From Bradyrhizobium iriomotense (GTDB taxonomy: Bacteria; Pseudomonadota; Alphaproteobacteria; Rhizobiales; Xanthobacteraceae): a stretch of DNA of 64,000 nucleotides. Position 1 is the stretch's first letter; every line of letters begins with the position of its first letter. The position numbers and the translations under genes are program-made. Positions 59,210-64,000 of the stretch are shown piece by piece. The stretch spans positions 1 through 64,000 of the forward strand of contig NZ_JAFCJZ010000012.1 in NCBI RefSeq assembly GCF_018130765.1, read 5' to 3'. Under the pieces are notes generated by a model. It ran no database searches. It was given only the letters and a program-made list of their open reading frames with translations, and was not told the origin of the DNA.

Positions 59210-60592
59210 ATGTGCGGCATGCATCTTTCCGCGCAAACGTCCTCGCTCACCAAAACGTCGCTGTGCGCGCTCCTCCTCGGCACGGCAATGAGCCTCGCGC
59301 TCGTCGTCCCGGCCTCGGCTGCCGCCGATTGTGTCGCCGGCAGCAAGGCTGCTCCCGCCGAGCTGATCACGTCGTGCAGCGCCATCATCGACCAGGCCGC
59401 CAATTCGAGTTCCGATCGCGCCGCGGCGCTACTGGTCCGTGCTGGCGCCAATGCGCGCACGTCGGGTGGCCAGACGCAGGCCCTGCGGGACATCGACCGC
59501 GCCATCGCGCTCGACGGCAAGAACGCAAAAGCCTGGCGCGTGCGCGGCGACCTCTTGCGCGAGGCCGGCGGCGACCTCAATCGGGCCGCGGCGGATCTGA
59601 CCAAGGCGATCGAGCTCGATCCGCAGGATGCGGAAGCTTACGAGCTGCGCGGCGTCGTCTACACCAACCAGCATCGCTTCGACCGCGCCATTGCAGACTA
59701 TGACCAGGCCATCAAGCTGAAGGCTGGTTTCGCCCAGGCCTGGTCCGACCGTGGCGCGACCTTCTATCTGCGCGGCGACTACGACAAGGCCGTCGCTGAC
59801 CTCAGCGAGGCGCTGCGGCTCGATCCGAACCGGGCGCGTAGTTACACCAACCGCGGCGCCGCCTACAAGAAGCGCGGCGAGCTCGACAAGGCGATCGCGG
59901 ACGACAGCGAGGCGATCCGGCTCGATCCAAAAGTGCCGGAGTATTTCGACAACCGCGGTCTCACCTATGCTGCGATGAAGGAATACGACAAGGCCATCGC
60001 CGACTACGATCAGGCGATCCGTCTCGAGCAGCGGGTGAACTTCCTGACCAATCGCGGCGACTCCTACCAGTTCAAGGGCGAACTCGGTGCTGCGCTGTCG
60101 GACTACAACGACGCGCTGAAACTCGATCCGAATTTTGCCAAGACCTACAACAACCGCGCCGTGCTCTACAAGAAGATGGGCGAGCGCAAGAAGGCGCTGG
60201 CTGACTACGAGGCGACGTTGCGGCTCGATCCCGCCAACGAGAACGCGCTCGACGGCCGCCGCGCGATGATCGCCGAGATCGCAAAATTCGGCGGCGAGCC
60301 GTCGCGTGTGCTGAACGCCGCCGCCAGCGACCCGTCGTTCGACTGTGCCTCCGCCAAGCGCGAGGTCGAGAAGGTGATCTGCGCTGATCCGCAGCTCGGC
60401 GTGCTCGACCGCCAGATCGCCGAGGCCTACGAGCGCGTGCTGAAATCCGCGAGCAAGCGCTTGGCGGATGGCCTGCGCAAGTCCCAACGCGATTTCCTCG
60501 TCACGCGCGATGCAAGCTTCCGTCGCCCCGGCTACGATCTGAAAAAGGTCATGCAGGAGCGGTTGCAGCGATTGAACGCGATGGAGAGCTGA
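59210..60592 (+). CDS. Exported TPR protein with LprI-like C-terminal domain, longer paralogue
   Basis: 460 residues. A signal peptide (about 1-38, ending PASAAAD) precedes at least seven TPR units (about 85-345, such as FDRAIADYDQAIKLKAGFAQAWSDRGATFYLRGD). The C-terminal CASAKREVEKVICADPQLGVLDRQIAEAYERVLK is LprI-like. The end RPGYDLKKVMQERLQRLN matches the paralogue at 58347. It is probably a tandem duplication with extra TPRs. Confidence 0.88.
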   Translation: MCGMHLSAQTSSLTKTSLCALLLGTAMSLALVVPASAAADCVAGSKAAPAELITSCSAIIDQAANSSSDRAAALLVRAGANARTSGGQTQALRDIDRAIALDGKNAKAWRVRGDLLREAGGDLNRAAADLTKAIELDPQDAEAYELRGVVYTNQHRFDRAIADYDQAIKLKAGFAQAWSDRGATFYLRGDYDKAVADLSEALRLDPNRARSYTNRGAAYKKRGELDKAIADDSEAIRLDPKVPEYFDNRGLTYAAMKEYDKAIADYDQAIRLEQRVNFLTNRGDSYQFKGELGAALSDYNDALKLDPNFAKTYNNRAVLYKKMGERKKALADYEATLRLDPANENALDGRRAMIAEIAKFGGEPSRVLNAAASDPSFDCASAKREVEKVICADPQLGVLDRQIAEAYERVLKSASKRLADGLRKSQRDFLVTRDASFRRPGYDLKKVMQERLQRLNAMES

Positions 60593-60602
60593 TGCGTCCT
60601 TC

Positions 60603-60652
60603 GCCTCTCCCCGCGTGCGGGGAGAGGCCGGAATTTGCGACAGCAAATTCCG
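60603..60652. repeat. Two adjacent perfect hairpins downstream of the TPR-LprI gene
   Basis: gcctctcccc-N6-ggggagaggc (60603-60628) followed at once by cggaatttgc-gaca-gcaaattccg (60629-60652). They lie 10 nt after the stop and are probably a terminator and repeat unit. Confidence 0.8.
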
Positions 60653-60955
60653 GGTGAAGGGGGACTCTCCGCGAGCTCATCTCTCACAGTCTTTACCGAT
60701 GCAGCCCCTCACCCCAACCCTCTCAGCGCAAGCGAAGCTCGTCGCGGCCCCGTGAGAACGGGGCGAGGGAGCGCACCGCCGATGCGGCCAGCAGCCGTGC
60801 CTCCCCCAAAAGGCCCATCCTTTTCGGCTTGAACCGCGGCCCGTTCCCGGGAAAATAGCCCTCAAACAAGGCCGGCAATTGATCCTGGTCATGGCGGGAC
60901 CCCTGTCCTGCCACAAGGGTCAGGGCCAGACCATAAAGGCAACGGGAGCGCGGGA
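60653..60955. other. 303-bp gap before propionyl-CoA synthetase
   Basis: It holds a further diverged palindromic repeat (about 60708-60775, cccctcaccccaaccctctc...ggccccgtgagaacggggc) and otherwise no gene. Confidence 0.6.
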
Positions 60956-62878
60956 ATGAACGTCCAGGGAAAAGCCGACGGGAAGAGTCTCTATCACGAG
61001 GTCCATGCGCGCTCGCTGGCCGACCCTGAGGGCTTCTGGGCCGAGGCGGCCAAGGAGATCGACTGGATCGAGCCGCCGAAGACAATCTTCGATCCCTCGC
61101 AGGGACCCTATGGCCGCTGGTTCACCGGCGGCGTCGTCAACACCTGCTACAACGCACTCGACCGCCATGTCGAACGCGGCCGCGCCGACCAGGTCGCGCT
61201 GATCCATGATTCGCCGCTGACGGGCTCGATCACCAAACTGACCTATGCCGAGCTCCTCGCCGAGGTGCAGGCACTTGGCGCCGTCATGCAGGATTTCGGC
61301 GTCGCCAAGGGCGACCGCGTCATCCTCTACATGCCGATGGTGCCGGAGGCGGTGGTCGCGATGCTCGCCTGCGCGCGCATCGGTGCGGTGCACTCGGTGG
61401 TGTTCGGCGGCTTTGCCGCAAAGGAGCTCGCCACCCGCATCGACGATGCACAGCCCAAGCTGATCCTGTCGGCGAGCTGCGGCATCGAGCCGGGCCGGAT
61501 CGTGCAGTACAAGCCGCTGCTCGACGAGGCGATCAAGCTTGCCGGCAGCAAGCCGAAGGCCTGTGTCGTGCTGCAACGCCCGCAGCTCACCTGCGACCTG
61601 ACGCCGGGCCGCGACTACGATTGGGCGAGCCTGCGCCGCAAGGCGATGAACGACGGCAAGAAGGCGGCTTGCGTTCCTGTTGCCGCCACCGATCCGCTCT
61701 ACATCCTCTACACGTCGGGCACCACGGGCATTCCCAAGGGCGTCGTGCGCGACAATGGCGGCCATATGGTTGCGGTGAAATGGTCGATGTTCAACCTCTA
61801 CGGCGTCAAGCCGGGCGAGGTCTGGTGGTGCGGCTCCGACATCGGCTGGGTGGTCGGCCACAGCTACATCATCTACGGCCCGCTGCTGCATGGCGCGACC
61901 TCGATCATGTATGAGGGCAAGCCGGTCGGCACGCCCGATGCCGGCGCGTTCTGGCGCGTCATCAGCGAGCACAAGGCGGTCGCCTTGTTCACCGCGCCGA
62001 CCGCGTTCCGCGCGATCCGGAAAGAGGATCCGGACGGAAAGTTCATCCGGCAATATGACCTGTCGACATTCCGCACGCTGTTCCTCGCCGGCGAGCGCGC
62101 CGATCCGCCGACGGTGGAATGGGCCGAGGAGCAGCTCAAGGTGCCTGTCATCGACCATTGGTGGCAGACCGAGACCGGCTGGTGCATCGCCGGCAATCCG
62201 GTCGGCCTCGGCGTGCTGCCGGTGAAGCACGGTTCGCCGACGGTGCCGATGCCGGGCTACCAGGTCGACATCGTGGACGAAGCGGCCAAGCCCGTCGGCC
62301 CCAACACCATGGGCTCGATCGTCATCAAGCTGCCGATGCCGCCGGGCTGCCTGCCGACGCTGTGGAATCAGGACGCGCGCTTCAAGGAAGGCTACTTGAG
62401 CGAATTCCCCGGCTATTACAAAACCTCGGACGCCGGCTACAAGGACGAGGACGGCTATGTCTTCGTCATGGGCCGCACCGACGACATCATCAATGTCGCC
62501 GGCCATCGCCTGTCGACCGGCGGCATGGAGGAGATCCTGGCCTCACATCCCGACGTGGCCGAATGCGCCGTGCTCGGCGTCAAGGACGCGATCAAGGGCG
62601 AGGTGCCCTGCGGCTTCCTGGTACTCAAGGCCGGCGTGAAGCGCGCCCCCGCCGAGATCGAGAAGGAGATCATTGCGCTGGTGCGCGACAAGCTCGGCCC
62701 GGTCGCCGCTTTCAAGCTCGCCATTACCGTCGGCCGGCTGCCCAAGACGCGCTCCGGCAAGATCCTGCGCGGCACCATCAAGAAGATCGCCGACGGCGAA
62801 TCCTGGACCATGCCGGCGACGATCGAGGATCCCAAGGTGCTGGACGAGATCGGCCAGGCGCTGAAGGGAAGGGTGTGA
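60956..62878 (+). CDS. prpE: Propionyl-CoA synthetase (acetyl-CoA synthetase family)
   Basis: 640 residues, near the usual length. The ACS/PrpE motifs are WFTGGVVNTCYNALDRHV, YTSGTTGIPKGVVRDNGGH, WWCGSDIGWVVGHSYIIYGPLL, HWWQTETGWCIAGNP, the adenylation motif GYKDEDGYVFVMGRTDDIINVAGHRLSTGGMEE, and the catalytic lysine region TRSGKILRGTIKKIADG. It forms acyl-CoA from short acids (propionate, acetate) via acyl-AMP. Specificity is inferred from the family. Confidence 0.93.
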   Translation: MNVQGKADGKSLYHEVHARSLADPEGFWAEAAKEIDWIEPPKTIFDPSQGPYGRWFTGGVVNTCYNALDRHVERGRADQVALIHDSPLTGSITKLTYAELLAEVQALGAVMQDFGVAKGDRVILYMPMVPEAVVAMLACARIGAVHSVVFGGFAAKELATRIDDAQPKLILSASCGIEPGRIVQYKPLLDEAIKLAGSKPKACVVLQRPQLTCDLTPGRDYDWASLRRKAMNDGKKAACVPVAATDPLYILYTSGTTGIPKGVVRDNGGHMVAVKWSMFNLYGVKPGEVWWCGSDIGWVVGHSYIIYGPLLHGATSIMYEGKPVGTPDAGAFWRVISEHKAVALFTAPTAFRAIRKEDPDGKFIRQYDLSTFRTLFLAGERADPPTVEWAEEQLKVPVIDHWWQTETGWCIAGNPVGLGVLPVKHGSPTVPMPGYQVDIVDEAAKPVGPNTMGSIVIKLPMPPGCLPTLWNQDARFKEGYLSEFPGYYKTSDAGYKDEDGYVFVMGRTDDIINVAGHRLSTGGMEEILASHPDVAECAVLGVKDAIKGEVPCGFLVLKAGVKRAPAEIEKEIIALVRDKLGPVAAFKLAITVGRLPKTRSGKILRGTIKKIADGESWTMPATIEDPKVLDEIGQALKGRV

Positions 62879-62891
62879 GGTTTTGCTCTTC

Positions 62892-62921
62892 CGTCATGCC
62901 CGGGCTTGACCCGGGCATCCA
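62892..62921. repeat. 30-bp palindromic repeat, inverse copy of 52211
   Basis: The exact inverse complement of 52211-52240. A related degenerate copy (attgccggggcaagcccggcaatgacg) lies at about 62953-62980. Confidence 0.85.
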
Positions 62922-63000
62922 TCAATGAGCAAGCAATTGCCTTGATTTCGATGGATTGCCGGGGCAAGCCCGGCAATGACGAATGAGACAGGACCGACCA

Positions 63001-63267
63001 ATGTCAGCCAAGCTCGCGCAGTACGGGGCGATCTCCCTGCTCGCCATCGCTCTCTCCGCCTGCTCGGCGCGCTACCAGACGCCGGTGGCGGTGGGCGGCG
63101 ACGATGACGACGCGGTGTGCCAGAGCCGCGGCTACGCCCAGGGCTCGCCGGAATACGTGGCCTGCCGCAAGGACCGCGACGTCCAGCGCAACGCCGCCAC
63201 CGCGCGCGCCGACCGCCGCCAGCGCGATCTCGGCGAGTACATGCTGAACCATCCCGAGCGGCCATGA
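63001..63267 (+). CDS. Small lipoprotein of unknown function
   Basis: 88 residues from the ATG at 63001. The signal sequence ends with the lipobox LSAC (IALSAC), so it is lipid-anchored. The mature part is short and charged (DDDDAVCQSRGYAQGSPEYVACRKDRD, two cysteines), with an Arg/Asp-rich helix at the C-terminus. No known family. Confidence 0.82.
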   Translation: MSAKLAQYGAISLLAIALSACSARYQTPVAVGGDDDDAVCQSRGYAQGSPEYVACRKDRDVQRNAATARADRRQRDLGEYMLNHPERP

Positions 63268-63370
63268 GCGCAGGGGGCAGGAATTATCCTGCCGCGTCAC
63301 TGCCTCGCACCTGCATCTGTCGTGACACATCTGCAACGTCGCGGCCAAATCGTGTCGCGCTTGTCCTGAT

Positions 63371-63384
63371 TTGATCGGCATCAA
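63371..63384 (+). promoter_or_regulatory. Perfect FNR/FixK box upstream of the OmpW gene
   Basis: TTGATCGGCATCAA is TTGAT-N4-ATCAA, a perfect dyad of the FNR/FixK type. It lies 75 nt upstream of the OmpW start. Low-oxygen control of the gene is implied. Confidence 0.7.
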
Positions 63385-63459
63385 ATCCTTCACCGTCCCC
63401 TTTCTGCTCTGACGCACATGTCGCGCAACGAAGCGCGCCTATGGCTGAAGGGGATTGAA

Positions 63460-64000
63460 ATGGACGGAACGATAAGAAACTTGGCGCGGATCGCGACGAT
63501 TGGCGGGATGCTCGCGGGGACCTTTGCATCAGTGCAGGCCGCCGATCTGCCAGTCTACAAGAAGGCGCCGCCGCCGGTAGAGGCGTTCAATCCCTGGATG
63601 GTGCGCCTGCGCGTGCTCGGCGTGTTGCCGGATGCCGGCGGCTCCACCGTCAATGTCGCGGGCGTTCCCTCGCTGTCGTCGCCGAATTCCGGCCTCTCGA
63701 TCAGCGACCAGGTCGTGCCCGAGCTCGACATCAGCTATTTCTTTACGAAGAACATCGCGGCCGAATTGATCCTGGGCGTGACCAGGCACTCGATCAGCGG
63801 CACCGGCTCGCTCGCAAATCTGCCGATCGGCAAGACCACGCTGCTGCCGCCGACGCTGACCCTGCAATATCACTTCGACAATTTCGGCGCGTTCAAGCCG
63901 TATGTCGGCGCCGGCGTGAACTACACGGTGTTCTTCAACAATTCCGCCGCCAACGTGCCGGCCGCCATCGTCGGACCGCCCGCGATCGTCGCCACCACCA
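63460..64000 (+). CDS. ompW: OmpW family outer membrane protein, 5' part
   Basis: The first 180 codons, running off the right edge, with GAAGGGG upstream of the ATG. After a signal peptide (about 1-28, ending SVQAAD) the chain shows the OmpW pattern: WMVRLRVLGVLPDAGG, VPELDISYFFTKNIAAELILGVTRHSI, LPPTLTLQYHFDNFGAFKPYVGAGVNYTVFFN. OmpW is an eight-strand barrel linked to small-molecule or redox stress; in E. coli it is under oxygen control, matching the box upstream. Confidence 0.92.
   Translation, partial: MDGTIRNLARIATIGGMLAGTFASVQAADLPVYKKAPPPVEAFNPWMVRLRVLGVLPDAGGSTVNVAGVPSLSSPNSGLSISDQVVPELDISYFFTKNIAAELILGVTRHSISGTGSLANLPIGKTTLLPPTLTLQYHFDNFGAFKPYVGAGVNYTVFFNNSAANVPAAIVGPPAIVATT

Overview
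The window is a 64 kb piece of a high-GC alphaproteobacterial chromosome, most probably Bradyrhizobium or a close relative in the Nitrobacteraceae. I infer this from the hisD / UPF0262 / low-molecular-weight phosphatase / maf / yacG / tRNA-Phe block, the Omp25-like and OmpW-like outer membrane proteins, the GspN-like protein, and several copies of a palindromic repeat with gtcgtcccgg...gggacccataacc arms between genes. No database search was possible; names rest on recognisable motifs and protein architecture.

Layout. 1-40: edge of a minus-strand gene, possibly an IS transposase. 0.1-3.0 kb: a TetR regulator divergent from an SDR gene, then an NAD(P)-binding protein and a DUF2948 protein. 3.3-6.9 kb: the conserved hisD-to-tRNA-Phe block. 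7.1-8.3 kb: an outer membrane beta-barrel and a DUF6916 protein. 8.3-17.5 kb: a minus-strand accessory block with a 2320-residue surface protein (seven cadherin-like repeats, VCBS-like repeats, a parallel beta-helix and a metzincin-type zinc protease domain), then three tandem paralogues of the phage-tail-collar / microcystin-dependent-protein family and a GNAT acetyltransferase. This block is the most system-like part of the window. 17.5-18.3 kb has no convincing gene but carries a hairpin and an AT-rich palindrome.

18.3-26.8 kb: a signalling and redox block. It has a membrane GGDEF-EAL protein, a PstS-like binding protein, a 2Fe-2S/FAD/NAD reductase, a cytochrome-b / ethylbenzene-dehydrogenase-gamma fusion and a Peripla_BP_6 receptor. 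Near-identical 23-bp elements lie at 18185 and 25163. 26.8-33.0 kb: small secreted proteins, a decayed hydrolase, a Tat-exported PLP enzyme, and a three-gene operon (heme-binding barrel, RibD/DHFR-like reductase, amine oxidase). 33.0-39.1 kb: a His/Tyr/Gly-rich secreted protein, an isochorismatase-like hydrolase, DUF3088, then an acyl-CoA synthetase followed by oleate hydratase and a convergent LysR gene.

39.2-50.9 kb: GspN-like protein, tannase-family esterase, a hybrid receptor-histidine kinase, TPR protein plus aldo/keto reductase, thioesterase, Nudix hydrolase and several exported proteins of unknown role. 51.1-55.6 kb: a TAXI-type TRAP transporter (receptor, fused permease, DUF1850) followed by an SDR. 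55.7-64.0 kb: a polytopic membrane protein, a CPA1 Na+/H+ antiporter, two tandem TPR-LprI-like proteins, propionyl-CoA synthetase, a small lipoprotein and the start of an OmpW gene preceded by a perfect FNR/FixK box.

Most of the window is ordinary metabolic and envelope chromosome. The accessory signals are the giant protein with its collar cluster, the redox block, and the families of palindromic intergenic repeats.
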